Source of the DNA: Austropuccinia psidii
Taxonomy: Eukaryota; Basidiomycota; Pucciniomycetes; Pucciniales; Sphaerophragmiaceae
Reading direction: 5' to 3'
Length of the DNA: 64,000 bases
Assembly (NCBI GenBank): GCA_023105745.1
Contig: JALGQZ010000004.1
Span: 41,963,937 to 42,027,936, forward strand
Position numbers and translations under genes: made by a program. Under the pieces are notes generated by a model. The model was not told the origin of the DNA, did not search any database, and was given only the letters and a program-made list of their open reading frames with translations. Of the stretch, positions 52,264-62,553 are shown one piece after another (positions within the stretch are counted from its first letter, which is position 1; each line of letters begins with the position of its first letter).

Positions 52264-52603
52264 TTGAAGAAGATTTCTGTACAAATTTATATTAGATTAA
52301 TTGTAGAAATTTATTACTTTTCTCTATTTGTAATGATAAAATAATATCAAGGGAATATAAACAGAAATCTTCTTCAAAGAATAATGGTTCTTCTATTAGT
52401 AAATTGTGCTTTTTAATTATTAAACTCAAAAGGCTTTTTCCATTGAAGCTATAAGAACCCCATTATTCCAAAGATGATTCTCAAAAATTATTGTTAACAA
52501 ATTCTATACCAAATATCCCCCAATTTTTCACATCCCAAATGACACATTTAATTTTGAGGTTTTTTCATTAGAGGAGCCTGATATTATTTTATCATTACAA
52601 ATA
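52264..52603. repeat. Two nested or interlocking inverted repeats
   Basis: TTGAAGAAGATTTCTGT (52264-52280) is a perfect reverse complement of 52361-52377. Separately, the 29-bp segment 52324-52352 (core ATTTGTAATGATAAAATAAT) is the reverse complement of 52576-52603 with one base missing. The arms interlock rather than nest cleanly, so a simple hairpin is not formed. The unit could be a decayed MITE or a rearranged inverted terminal repeat. Confidence 0.75.
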
Positions 52604-54340
52604 GATTGATGGTTCTTTTATAAATTCATTATTTCAATTCCAGTAATATACTTGGTTTTAAAGATTTGACTCCCAAAATAATACAAATTTTATAATTATT
52701 TTGATACATATGGGAGTATCATCCATAAAGATCCTCTCAGTAATTTATTTTTGTTTTTGTTCTGGAAATCATGATCCTGATTAAGTTAATGAAATAGTAA
52801 GGAATCAAGATAATAATAATAATTGATTTTGGAAAAAAACTATGATATCACTAAAACACTCATGTTACTTCTCAATCAAACCAATGATAAGACAAAAAAT
52901 GATACAAATTAATTATAAATCCAATGATATTATGGAACAAATTGAAATATTCTACTAAATAATTGTGGATATAATTATGATATTATTTCTGATTATTCTA
53001 TCCTTGAACAAATAAGAAAGAGTAATAAGAGGCCTTATAATATAGTAAGAATGCCCCTTTTATTTCGACCCTGCATTTTAATATTATAATAATAATAAAT
53101 TCCTAATTTCTTAATCTTGTCTATATGAAAGATATTATTATTAATTTATGTATATATATCTCATTTTTATCTTAATTATAGCTTAATTAGAGCTTTAAAT
53201 ATCAAAATACTGAGAAATGAATAATACTTTAAAAACCTGGAAGAACATTTTTATCATTTTGATTTTAATCAAATTATTAAAATAATAATAAATATTTCTA
53301 CAAAATAATAATAATTTATAATTCATTTTTTTTAAAAATAATCACGAAAAAAATGCAAAATTAAGATATTTTCATTTTTAGAACAAAAAAGTATGATATT
53401 TTTTAATTATGATTATTTTTTGAAACCAGTTGATTTTTTTATTATATTGATAGTGGAAATTTATTTTTTCTTTTTAAAGCTATGTTTTTTTTTATCCAAG
53501 ATTATTTTCAAATAATTAACTTTGAAAAATTCTTTTCAAATTAATATATCTGCTCTTATTGAAACATCATTGCTCAACTTTTTCTTTGATTCTCCATCAT
53601 CTGATCTTCTTTTTTTCCAACGATCAATCTATTTCTCATTTATAATCCAGCATGTTGTTATTATCAGCTCACATCAATTAATGCAACTTCAAAGCTTGAA
53701 TCACCAAAACTCAAAACAACCTCATTTCAACTAAAATCCAAGAAAAAATTACAAAGACGCAAACAAATCATTCAATTTATGAAACTGAGAACCAAATTTT
53801 CATTTCAAACATGCTATTGTCAAGAAATTCAGCATTAGACAATGATCTTATTTACCAAAAAATATCATGTTGGATTTCTTTGGTCTAATCACTCTGCTGG
53901 TATGTTTGGTATTTGATCGGCATCATTGAAAAATATTTAACTTACCCATAATAATCTTTTTTTAAAGGTACGACAGGTCTTTTTTTGTTTGTTTAAAAAC
54001 TCTTCAAATCTATATATGCACTCTGAGCGAATTATAATCACTCAACATTCTTTCAAACCTTTTGCTATGAAGAGTGTTACTCTTCTTTCATTGCTGGTAT
54101 GTTTTCTCTTTCTGACTCAAATAAATAGTTTGGCTCTAATTCAATACAAAATCTGAGTAAATTGTTTCAAGACATATCTCCATATTCAAAAATACAGTAC
54201 GCTATATACAAATGAAGAAACACAAGCCAAGAACGTCTCAATTTGAATGCTGATACTGGATGTTTATATAGAACCACATCTTAGGAAGAAAAATAAAACC
54301 AAAAATTCCAAAACAGTCGAATTACTTTTATTTTAACTTA

Positions 54341-56170
54341 TCACTGCCAAGCATTCCACTCCTCCTCAGTAAGACCTCCATAAAAGCCATTGCTTGCAGC
54401 ATTGTCAATCTCCATGATATCATTTTCACTGCTTTCCTCTTCATCTTCTACCACTCAAGCCTTTCCCTTTTCTTTTCTTCTAACAGGCTCCAGTTCCTCA
54501 TCCTTTTTGTCTTTGCTTTCCTCTTCTTCCCCTAAATCAAGTTAAAGGCTCTTGCCATAATTGCTTTCTTCCTTGTTCGCATCATTGTCGTCGTCTGGCT
54601 CATCAAATGAGAGAAATTTCAAGTTATAGTCCTTTGCCAAAACTTCCCAGTTCTTATCATTGAAGATTTGATCACCTATTGTTTCGTCAGGCGAAGTGAA
54701 TTCCAGTAGGCATTTTGGGTTTTGCAAAAATGCTACCTTCTTCCAGTCAGCTATATTTTGGCGTTGTGCTGGAAGCTTGGAGTTATACCATTTGACATCA
54801 TGAAAATCTAAAGGTAAGCCTTTTGGAGCAGTAGGGAAAATTGTTTGAGGTGGGTTTTTGAAATGGATTTGGTATCAACCTTGTGACCTCTTTCCTTCAT
54901 CATTTTCAGTTTTTGAAATCAAGCGGTCCAATTTGCGCATAAAGATGTTGGCAAATTCAGATTGGAAGGGGATATTCCTGGCTATGTAAGCATTCTTGGC
55001 CTCATAGTATTCATCATCACTGTGGGCTTGGATGGGACTAATAACTTGGATATATTGCTTAGGAAGATTTTGATTGATAGCAAACCTATAACGTGTATTG
55101 CATAGCTAATCAATCAAATAAATGAGTAAATATATTATTAATTCTTTATGATTGATTTGTAAGCTTACTTTCTGAAAAGCTCCTTGTATTGCCTTCCTTT
55201 CATTAGTGCGGCAGTTACTTCCAGAATCCTTTTGCTCTTTGTGAAATATACTATACCAGTAATAATGAACATAGTGATCATATGTCTGAGTTAAGAGCTC
55301 AAGATCATTGAGTTAAGTCATATTTATACTCATAAATTGAAAGGCACCACCAATTGCTAGCTGACGGAATTTTCAAATTGCACCTATTTGACATGCTTCA
55401 TTATGGAGCAAGTCAGGTTGTTAATAAAGATTTGGTGACCAATTTCAAATCCCTAATTTAGCAAGAGCACTATGAACATATCGGATCAGAAAGTCAGGAA
55501 AATACAAGAAGTTTTTCCCAATTTTGATATTCTTCTCTTGAGCTTTGCAAAGTGTTTCAATTGTGTCAATTGGTACTAATTTGGTTCCATCATTTTCAAT
55601 AGCTGTTTCAATCTGATCTGCATTGGAAAACCATTTATAAAACTCTTTTAATTGTTCCGGTTTGGGTGGTGCAGGAACCTTTCCTGTTTCAAGAAGGCCC
55701 CATAGAAGCTTTACATGCGAATAAAATGCATCCTGAATTAAAATACACAAGAGTAAGCTTACAATATTTTGAAAGGATAAAGAAAAACAATTACTTTTTT
55801 TTTCAAATCCTGTGGGATGATTATTCTTGACCATTTGAATAGGGCTTTTCTTAGATGATTTTGCCTTGCTATGCAGATTTTTCGCTTTTTTACTATTTTG
55901 ATTCTTTTTAATTTTTATGGAGCTTGTGGAGGCAGTCTTCAATTTGTGTGTGTAGGATTCAGAATTTGGTTCATCAACAGGGGTTTCCTTCTTCTCTTTC
56001 CTGTGAAGTGAAAATTCCATTGAGTCAACCTTTTCAGCAAGGCGAGAGATGATTTAATATTTTCATTAAAGATTTTGTTGTAGGTCTAACGGGAGTTCGG
56101 GGGTGAATGCAATAGAATGATCAGTATTCTTGTTAGATTGTGGCTCTGGATTAGAGTTTTTTGTATTCAT
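54341..56170 (-). pseudogene. CACTA accessory gene (unknown function), broken
   Basis: Minus-strand gene convergent with tnp2. The likely start is MNTKNSNPEPQSNKN at 56170. The main block, 56020-55445, has MEFSLHRKEKKETPV and a Lys/Ser-rich stretch. After a GT-AG intron (GTAATT to AATTCAG, about 55735-55801) it reads DAFYSHVKLLWGLLETGK and FLYFPDFLIRYVHSALAKLG. A second likely intron is at about 55105-55170. Later blocks are QVISPIQAHSDDEYYEAKNA and ADWKKVAFLQNPKC. An acidic C-terminus ends EEEWNAWQ, with its stop at 54343-54341. Stops interrupt at several points (for example 55453 and 54544). It resembles hypothetical proteins I remember as abundant in rust genomes. Pairing with tnp2 suggests a second CACTA-encoded protein, perhaps DNA-binding, but no known domain is visible. 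Confidence 0.72.
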
Positions 56171-57144
56171 AACAGAAAGAAGAAAAATAACTAATGTCAA
56201 GCCTCTAAAAGTCGCAAAAAAAAGAAACTTCAGAAGAAATAAGATTAAGTTGAAAATCATTTTGAGTTAAGAGTTGACCAAACTAGTTGGGTTGGTGGAA
56301 AGTTTTGGTCAAATAAAATGTGCAGTCATCTCAAGCGTGTGTCTATCTCTTATAAAAATATTATCTATAGGAGCTGGAGGAGACAAAGGAAGAATTTAAA
56401 CAAAAATTTAAAAGCCCCTTGACTTTTTGATGGTGATTTTTATTTCAAAGGTAAATACAATTTGCATACGTTGTGAAAAGGGAAAACATACACAATCAAT
56501 CATATAGCCTTTCATAATGATGCTACAATGGCACGTTGATGTACTGAACCTTTCATTGCACTGAACAGTAATGCACAGTGCCTGAAATGCCAAAATAATT
56601 ACAGTAAATTACATAAAATAAATTGTAAATCACAGTAATGGACTGTGTTGTACTGTACTGTATGTAAGTACATTTTTTTAAAACCATTAAAGATTAACAA
56701 AACTACTGAGTTTTGTTGTAAAAGAAACTACCCCTTCTTGCGCATGGTGTCAGTTGACAAGAAGGAGCTATTCACCTCTGGATTGTTCATGTAGCTGGTT
56801 CAAGCCACATTGAAGGTAATCTCAAAATTACTATTTGTGGAAGTTCCAAGAAGAATAAAAATACAAAAACAGAAGAATAAAGTCTTTTTGGAAGAAAACA
56901 GACAATATTTTTTTAAAAAAAAAAATAATTAATTTAACCTAACCCATAAGCTGGACATCAAAATGGACAACAATTGCACAGCAGCTGACCAATCCTTTCA
57001 AATACAAACCACAAATTATTCAAGACTTATCATAAAACCATGTGATTGGTCAGAATTCAAATCAATTCCAGGTGCATACCTATAATTACCAATTGACGTG
57101 ACAACCCGATCTCATTGGTTAGAACTTGGATCCCATGTCACATT
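56171..57144 (-). other. CACTA region upstream of the accessory gene
   Basis: About 970 bp with no supported ORF. On the minus strand a TATTTTTATAAG motif (about 56347-56358) lies roughly 180 bp before the presumed accessory start and is a candidate core promoter. From about 56400 to 56700 there are non-repetitive stretches with slightly higher GC. The rest is AT-rich up to the inner edge of the right inverted repeat. Confidence 0.4.
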
Positions 57145-57910
57145 GCTACACCAAAACTACACGTCTCACCAGCTAAAACCTCTCAACTATGATTTTTTTT
57201 AAGTACCCTGTTTTGAGAAGCTCTATTGAGGCCCAAAAGCTTTAAATAGAGGTCCTCTCTCCCTCATTTTCCCATCATCATGGAAAAAGTTCCCACTATC
57301 CAGGATCACCACCATCCCTGAACTAGCAGGATATCTAGAGGAGTAGTAGTGTTTTAGTAGTAAAATCTCAGTAGCCTTGTTCAGTAGCTTATTATTGCTG
57401 AATAATAGTAGTATTAATGTAGTAAAATCTCAGTAGCTTAGTATTGCTGAAAAATAGTAGTATAAACATAGTAAAATCTCAGTATCCTTGCTCAGTAGCT
57501 TAGTATTTTCAAAGAATAGTAGTATAAACATAGTAAAAGCTCAGTAGCCTTTCTCAGTAGCTTAGTATTTTCAAGGAATAGTAGTATAACTGTAGTGAAA
57601 GCTCAGTAGCCTTGCTCAGAATCTTAGGATTATTTAAAAAAAGTAGTAGTGATATAAACTCAGTATTAAAAAAAATTATTAAAAATTATTAAAATATCAA
57701 ATCCAGTAGTATTATTGGTATTAATATAAAAATCATTATACTCAACATCCAAGAAAAAAAATAAATTATTATTATTAGTCTTATTAAAAGAACAGAAAAC
57801 CAAAAAAAATATATTATAATTACCTTTATTAAAACAAAAAAATCTTAGTCTTTATTTTATTAAAAAATTTAGTTTTAAATCAGATTTTTTACCGTAGTGT
57901 TATTGATAGG
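57145..57910 (-). repeat. CACTA right terminal inverted repeat with subterminal repeats
   Basis: Reverse complement of the left end (45034-45715). About five tandem subterminal repeats of roughly 62 bp fill 57340-57650, each with a core such as CTCAGTAGCCTTGCTCAGTA followed by TTAGTATT and AATAGTAGTATAA. The terminus reads TTTTTACCGTAGTG and then 11 more bp that still pair with the left end. The A2 LTR begins at the very next base. Confidence 0.85.
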
Positions 57911-59734
57911 TGTGAGCCTTAGAGGTAATTTCATATACCCAAAAGACCACAAATACAAAAATAAAATATTAATATATATAAAATAAATTTATTTATATTA
58001 TTAAAATAAAAATCAAAATATAAATATAAAATTATATTAAAAATAAAAAAATTAATTACAATTTAAAAATAAAAATACATTAAATTTTGTAAGTATAAAA
58101 TTACATTTATACTTGAAAAAATTAAGTAAAAATGAAATTTTAACAAAATTGTGAAAAAATAAATAAATTTGGAAAAAAGTTAAATAAAAATTATTATAAC
58201 TTTTTATCCAATAAATAAACATATAAAAATTATTTCACCATTGGATTCCTCATAAAAAATCAGGTGGGGTCACCTCTGAGTGAAATTCTTGTAACTCAAC
58301 TCTAAATAAGCTTAAATTAAGTTTTTAGTATTTTCAATACAAAAGTTGGAAATCCTCAAAACCTTAATTTAATTCACACCACATGTGGTGTTAACCATGA
58401 AATTTTGTGTTAAAATTGAGGTGTTGTGTTTAGCTTAGAAGTTATGAGGAATTGAAGTATTTTCAATTGAATTCAATTGAAATGTCAAAATGTGCGCGTG
58501 TATTACATAAGTGAACTTTGATTTACATATGAGGTGTCAATTATTACTGTATTGTACTGTACAATTGAATTGAATTACATATGTAAATTATAAGTATAAT
58601 ACATGATGAGGAATTAAAGGAAAAATAAATTGGAAAGATTAAATTTGGGGGGGAAAAGGAACTCCAGCTCTAAGGGGGAGCTAGACCCCCAAAATCCTTG
58701 CTGACAGGCGTGGGATGTCAAAATTCACGCAAAAGTTCATCACTTTTGGCCTGGAATTGAGTTACAGGGTCTGTGGACTCAATTGATGATGAGGTTTTGA
58801 TACCAACTGGGGTAGTTTTAGCTGTTGCCAAGAGGGTAAAACTACCCTTAAGATAAAACAATCATAATAAAAACAGTTTTAACTGGTTTCTACGCCTCTG
58901 ACACACATTCTGACGTGTTTTGAAGGCTCTAGGCCTGGTATTGCTATAGTAATGGCTGATTTAAGGGTCTAAAATGGCTAAAAATGGCTAAAAATGGCTT
59001 AAACCAGCCCTTTTTGGTCTAAACCAGGGTTCAATGATGCCATAATTGGCTTTTCTGTTGTCAGACTGTTTTTCACGACTGACAAGAGTAAATTTTACTT
59101 TTGGAGTAAGAGAATTGATGGCTATAAAAGAATGTCTTCTTTGCCCCACTTTTCTCTTCATGTTAGAATCTTTTCCTTTTATTAATTAGTTTAAAACTGT
59201 TAAACCAATCAATCAAAGATTCCAACCACCACTTTTAAATCATTTTAATCCTTTTAACCACGTGAAAAAATCATTATAATCATTGTTTGTAACTCTTATA
59301 GTCATTTTTACCCCTGAACCACCCCAAAAGTGAATTAAAGCATCTTTCATCACTGTAAACTTTGTCACTTTGTTTCCAAATTCACTCTGGTCACTTTTGG
59401 GCGTGTTTTCTCTTTAATATCCTTTTTAAAGACTTTGTTCTTTAATTAATTGCTTGCAGTTCTTTGCTCAATTAATTCCAATTGAAATTGCTCTTGAAGA
59501 AATTTCTTTTGTAGCCTTAAAATATCTCTTGTAGAGTATTTTTATTGTTGGTAAAACAATAAATTTTTATAATATTATTGTTTTATACTAATAAAGTTAT
59601 AAACAATAAAATTGGCGTGTTTTCTCTTAAAAATAATATTTCATACTATTTTTAATTGATTTTTACCTTATACAAATTTTGAGGACAGGAAAAGTACTTG
59701 ATTTTTAATCAAAGTTTCATATCCACACCTTACA
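57911..59734 (+). repeat. A2 5' LTR
   Basis: A 1824-bp LTR from TGTGAGCCTTAGAGG to CCACACCTTACA. U3 contains the core promoter listed separately. Family-wide landmarks are GGTGGGGTCACCTCTGAGTG, GACAGGCGTGGGATGTC and GCCTGGAATTGAGTTACAGG. It is the reference copy for the solo LTRs at 22514 and 26604 and for the A1 LTR. Confidence 0.95.
59122..59130 (+). promoter_or_regulatory. LTR core promoter TATA box
   Basis: CTATAAAAG in the context GATGGCTATAAAAGAAT is conserved in both solo family-A LTRs (23694 and 27761) and lost in A1. That matches a TATA box for element transcription, with the start site expected about 30 bp downstream near TTTGCCCC. The start site is inference. Confidence 0.65.
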
Positions 59735-59752
59735 TTTGGGGGCCCAGCCGTG
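59735..59752 (+). other. A2 candidate primer-binding site
   Basis: TTTGGGGGCCCAGCCGTG directly follows the LTR. TGG two bases from the LTR end fits pairing with a tRNA CCA terminus. The same start is found after the element B and A1 5' LTRs. The tRNA species cannot be assigned by eye. Confidence 0.55.
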
Positions 59753-59937
59753 ATATTTTACCTGTGACATATTTTTTTACTCTTTTTAAATCTTTTTTTC
59801 TTATATTGAAAAATTTAAAAACATATAAAAAATACTTATAATTCAAAAAATCCATAAAAAATAATTTTTTTCATATTATAAGTGAGGCTTAAATTTTTAT
59901 TTCTTTTTTTGAAATATCCTTTTTTTTACTTAATTAA

Positions 59938-60871
59938 TTGGCTTTTTCATTAATTTTAGTGTCTGACAACGTGGTAAGACAAGAAAACATTGAAACAGCC
60001 TCAACAGTAACCAGCATTATCCCTGCCAGTACTGTCAATTCTGATCATAATAGCACTGTTATTGTGACTCAAAATAACCAGCCTGAACCAATATCTTCTG
60101 AATTGATTAACTTAGACATAAGTAATACCCTTCAGAAAGCTAAAAATTTGGCCAATAGTAAGTTTTTGACGTAAAAATACTATTTTAAGCCTTTTTTAAC
60201 CATAATTATGCCTTCAACCAGGTCAGGAGCCAGCTACAACCCCTCAAGCAGCTCCCAAAAAGGTAATAGACGTGATTATGGCAGAGGCCAACCAGGTACA
60301 GAAGGAAAAGGGTCAGTTGATGACTTCCAAACAACTAAAATGGGTCATTCTGAAGCTGATAATACCATTTTACCTTCAAAAAGAGCTGACACCGCCACAA
60401 CAAGCCTCTGTGGACATATACAAAGCCAGCCACAGTGCATACAACAATGCACTTCAATTCAAAGAGTACCAGATCCTTGCAGACCTGTGGAAGAATTGCA
60501 TGAATTCTTACCTGACAGTAAGAAAATTCTTGGGCCATCCCAACACTTGCAAATTGCTCAATGGATGGCATCCATTGATGGAGAAGAAAAACATGATGCT
60601 TTTGACACTAGAATGGAGGAAAAACAACCCTCCACCACCCAAACCAGTGCCAAAAACAGCCCCAGTGGCCAGCAGCAGCAATTCCAACGTGAAAAAGCAG
60701 CCACAAACTCCAAACAAGGGCAAAGGGAAGGCACCAGCCCCAAAACCTTACAGCCAGGGCTACAGAATCCCAAAGATTCAGCAGGATGCCATGGGTAATG
60801 TATTTCGGATGGCCAGAACCATGATGGAATTACAGAAGAAGGAGGAAGCCAGATTAAGGTTCCAGAAATGA
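59938..60871 (+). CDS. A2 ORF1, spliced gag-upstream protein (about 289 codons)
   Basis: Exon a (from about 59938 to 60157) reads SDNVVRQENIETASTV to NTLQKAKNLAN. A 64-bp intron, 60158-60221, has GTAAGT at the donor and CAACCAG at the acceptor. It joins in frame to exon b, which begins SQEPATTPQAAPKKVIDV and ends ELQKKEEARLRFQK with TGA at 60869-60871. Exon b has helical blocks (MTSKQLKWVILKLIIPFY, YKASHSAYNNALQFKEYQ), the segment FLGHPNTCKLLNGWHPLMEK, and a Pro/Lys-rich basic tail. There is no ATG in exon a: the frame opens at TTG, and a TTTTAG acceptor-like site at about 59960 hints at a further upstream exon. Without splicing, the first ATG would be 60278. The function is unknown; position and basic tail suggest a gag-related or nucleic-acid-binding protein. 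Confidence 0.62.
60158..60221 (+). other. Intron in A2 ORF1
   Basis: The 64-bp intron has donor GTAAGT and acceptor AACCAG, with a possible branch region near TTTTTAACC. Splicing converts a stop-containing junction into one continuous frame (AAT A|GT CAG GAG). The older copy A1 has an equivalent donor (GTGAGT at about 13619). Length fits the 62-92 bp introns of MULE2. Confidence 0.72.
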
Positions 60872-62553
60872 TTTCTGACATATTTGATTCCATCCCAGAG
60901 TTGTATAATGCTATAAATGACGTGAAAAAACATCTTTCTGATAAAAATGACACCATTTGTAACAACATTAAAACAAACAACCTGAGTCTGTGCCAAATTA
61001 ATGAAACACTTATGTGTTTTGAAAAAGTTTTAAGAACAATTAAAAATTCTAATAATGACAATTCTTCTAACATTAAAATAAATGAACAATCTGCCATTAT
61101 TAAAGAATTAACAGATAAATATTCTAAATTCAATATTGATGACATGATTGAAACAAGAATTAAACAAGCCATAAATATTATCAAAACAGATAACAAGAAA
61201 GTCCTTGATGACATTTCAAATTCATTTACTGAAGTAAAGACATATACCATTGCCTTGAAAAAGTGTTTTGATGCTTCACAAGAAGAAGTATCAAAATTAT
61301 CAATGAAATTGAATCAAGTCACTGCTGATAATACAAGACAGACAGAGTTATGGCAAGAACTGATACATAAGGAAGACATGTATAAAATTGAAGTAATAAA
61401 TTTAATACAAAGCTTCCAACATGAATACAGAAATTCCCAAAGGTGTAGCAACAGTAAAATGAATGACATTGAACAAATACTGAACACCTTACCAAGAATG
61501 TCTACACCTCTAAATCAAAATGAGGGCACAACAATTCCAAATCCACAAGTATTGGATCCTGATAATTCACAATTAAAAAATGAATTATCCACTTCTTTTC
61601 ATAACTTGGAACCATCAATGGGCCAAGCACTCTTGAAAGAAGTTCCAAAACTTAAAGAATGGCCTCACTTCAGTGGTGAAGGAGAGTATGACCATATGGA
61701 ATTCATTAGAGGTATTGACATGATCAAAGAGGATTTTGAATTACCAGACAGATTGGTAACAGCCAGGTTTAACACCTTGTTTACCAGATCAGCTCACAGA
61801 TGGTACATCAAAATAAGACAAGCACATGGACACCAGAGTTGGACTTGGTGGAAAACCCAAATCATCAACAAATGGGCAAATGATGCTTGGAGGTTTAAAG
61901 TTGAAACAGCCTTTGAATCTGCCAAATTTAATGCTGATAAAGACAAAGCTTTACCATGGTTTTGCCAACAAAAGGACAGATTAACAGCATTATATCCTGA
62001 CATGTCAGAATTTATGATCCATAGAAAAATTCTAAGACAATGTGGAGGTGACTTAGAGCATGCTGTCAAGAGCAGGACTACTGAACAATCTTCAGCAGAG
62101 GATATTATCAATATATTAGAAGAAGTAACCACCAGAACAAAAATTGGTTCTAGTAGGGTGAATCTTGAATCAAGGTTTAATACACCTTGGAAAGATTCTG
62201 TGGACAAAAACCCCAAAGAAAATTCTAACAATGTTGGGTATAAATCTGCAGATACAGTCAAAAAGTGCCATATTTGCCAAAGCACCACCCATTTAGCTGA
62301 TACATGTCCAAAAAGGGGAAAAATCAATGAAATTAATATTGGAAAGGGACCTGATGTTGAAAAAGATGACATAATTGAAGACAATTCAGATGATAAATCA
62401 TCCATATTTTCTGAATCTTCAAAAGATATAGAAAATATCAATGCCACTTTTGACATCATGGAATCTTATTCCCACTTGCCACAATTGAGCAATAGTCAAC
62501 TTGATTTATCAAAAGCTCAAGGGGCACAACTTATGAAAACCAAATCCCAATAG
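60868..62553 (+). CDS. gag: A2 gag (ORF2), 561 aa, nucleocapsid polyprotein
   Basis: Intact frame starting ATG at 60868. The ATG overlaps the ORF1 stop as ATGA. Residues 1-250 are helical and rich in Lys, Asn and Ile, likely coiled coil (for example KELTDKYSKFNIDDMIETRI). From about residue 260 lies the capsid-type gag domain (EWPHFSGEGEYDHMEFIRG, HRWYIKIRQAHGHQSWTWW, LPWFCQQKDRLTALYPDMSE). A zinc knuckle CHICQSTTHLADTC (CX2CX4HX4C) is at about residues 467-480. An acidic Asp/Ser-rich tail follows. The C-terminus is cut short: after AQLMKTK the frame crosses a deletion junction, shifts, and stops (SQ-stop). In full-length relatives this frame would run on into protease. The absence of any stop in 1.7 kb fits recent mobility. 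Confidence 0.9.
   Translation: MISDIFDSIPELYNAINDVKKHLSDKNDTICNNIKTNNLSLCQINETLMCFEKVLRTIKNSNNDNSSNIKINEQSAIIKELTDKYSKFNIDDMIETRIKQAINIIKTDNKKVLDDISNSFTEVKTYTIALKKCFDASQEEVSKLSMKLNQVTADNTRQTELWQELIHKEDMYKIEVINLIQSFQHEYRNSQRCSNSKMNDIEQILNTLPRMSTPLNQNEGTTIPNPQVLDPDNSQLKNELSTSFHNLEPSMGQALLKEVPKLKEWPHFSGEGEYDHMEFIRGIDMIKEDFELPDRLVTARFNTLFTRSAHRWYIKIRQAHGHQSWTWWKTQIINKWANDAWRFKVETAFESAKFNADKDKALPWFCQQKDRLTALYPDMSEFMIHRKILRQCGGDLEHAVKSRTTEQSSAEDIINILEEVTTRTKIGSSRVNLESRFNTPWKDSVDKNPKENSNNVGYKSADTVKKCHICQSTTHLADTCPKRGKINEINIGKGPDVEKDDIIEDNSDDKSSIFSESSKDIENINATFDIMESYSHLPQLSNSQLDLSKAQGAQLMKTKSQ

Larger units (their letters stand above)
49077..54340. other. Long AT-rich non-coding interior of the CACTA element
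   Basis: No supported gene in 5.3 kb between the convergent tnp2 and accessory genes. It holds a G-rich island (about 49578-49655), a degenerate tandem duplication of about 1 kb (49960-52000) and two inverted repeats (52264-52603), listed separately. From about 52640 to 53950 I see only AT-rich DNA. Part of this may be a separate insertion, since it separates two genes that are compactly convergent in many CACTA elements, but I found no clear boundaries. Confidence 0.5.
45034..57910. mobile_element. CACTA (EnSpm/CMC-like) DNA transposon, about 12.9 kb
   Basis: The left end has CACTACGGTAAAA at 45045-45057, and the right end has its reverse complement (TTTTTACCGTAGTG, ending at 57899). The inverted match extends 11 bp outside the CACTA motif at both ends (45034-45044 and 57900-57910). 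It also extends several hundred bp inward (about 45034-45715 and 57145-57910), with subterminal repeats. Inside are a Tnp2-type transposase gene (46194-49076, plus) and a convergent accessory gene (54341-56170, minus), both broken, separated by 5 kb of AT-rich DNA. A 3-bp target duplication cannot be confirmed because the right end abuts the A2 LTR. Confidence 0.84.

Noticed and set aside
57340..57650. Regularly spaced repeats as a CRISPR-like array
   Set aside because: The units are contiguous and degenerate with no unique spacers, lie in a transposon terminus, and the window is eukaryotic.
60208..60798. 196-codon ORF starting MPSTRSGASYN as the true gag N-terminus
   Set aside because: It starts within the proposed intron and overlaps the exon b frame. 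Its residue composition is less protein-like, and exon b joins exon a in frame after splicing. Annotation pipelines may favour it, so the choice is kept open in the ORF1 entry.
60558..61250. 230-codon minus-strand ORF opposite gag
   Set aside because: Shadow of the gag and ORF1 coding strand; no domain and no support from A1.
61794..62459. 221-codon minus-strand ORF opposite gag
   Set aside because: Antisense shadow of the gag core and zinc-knuckle region.
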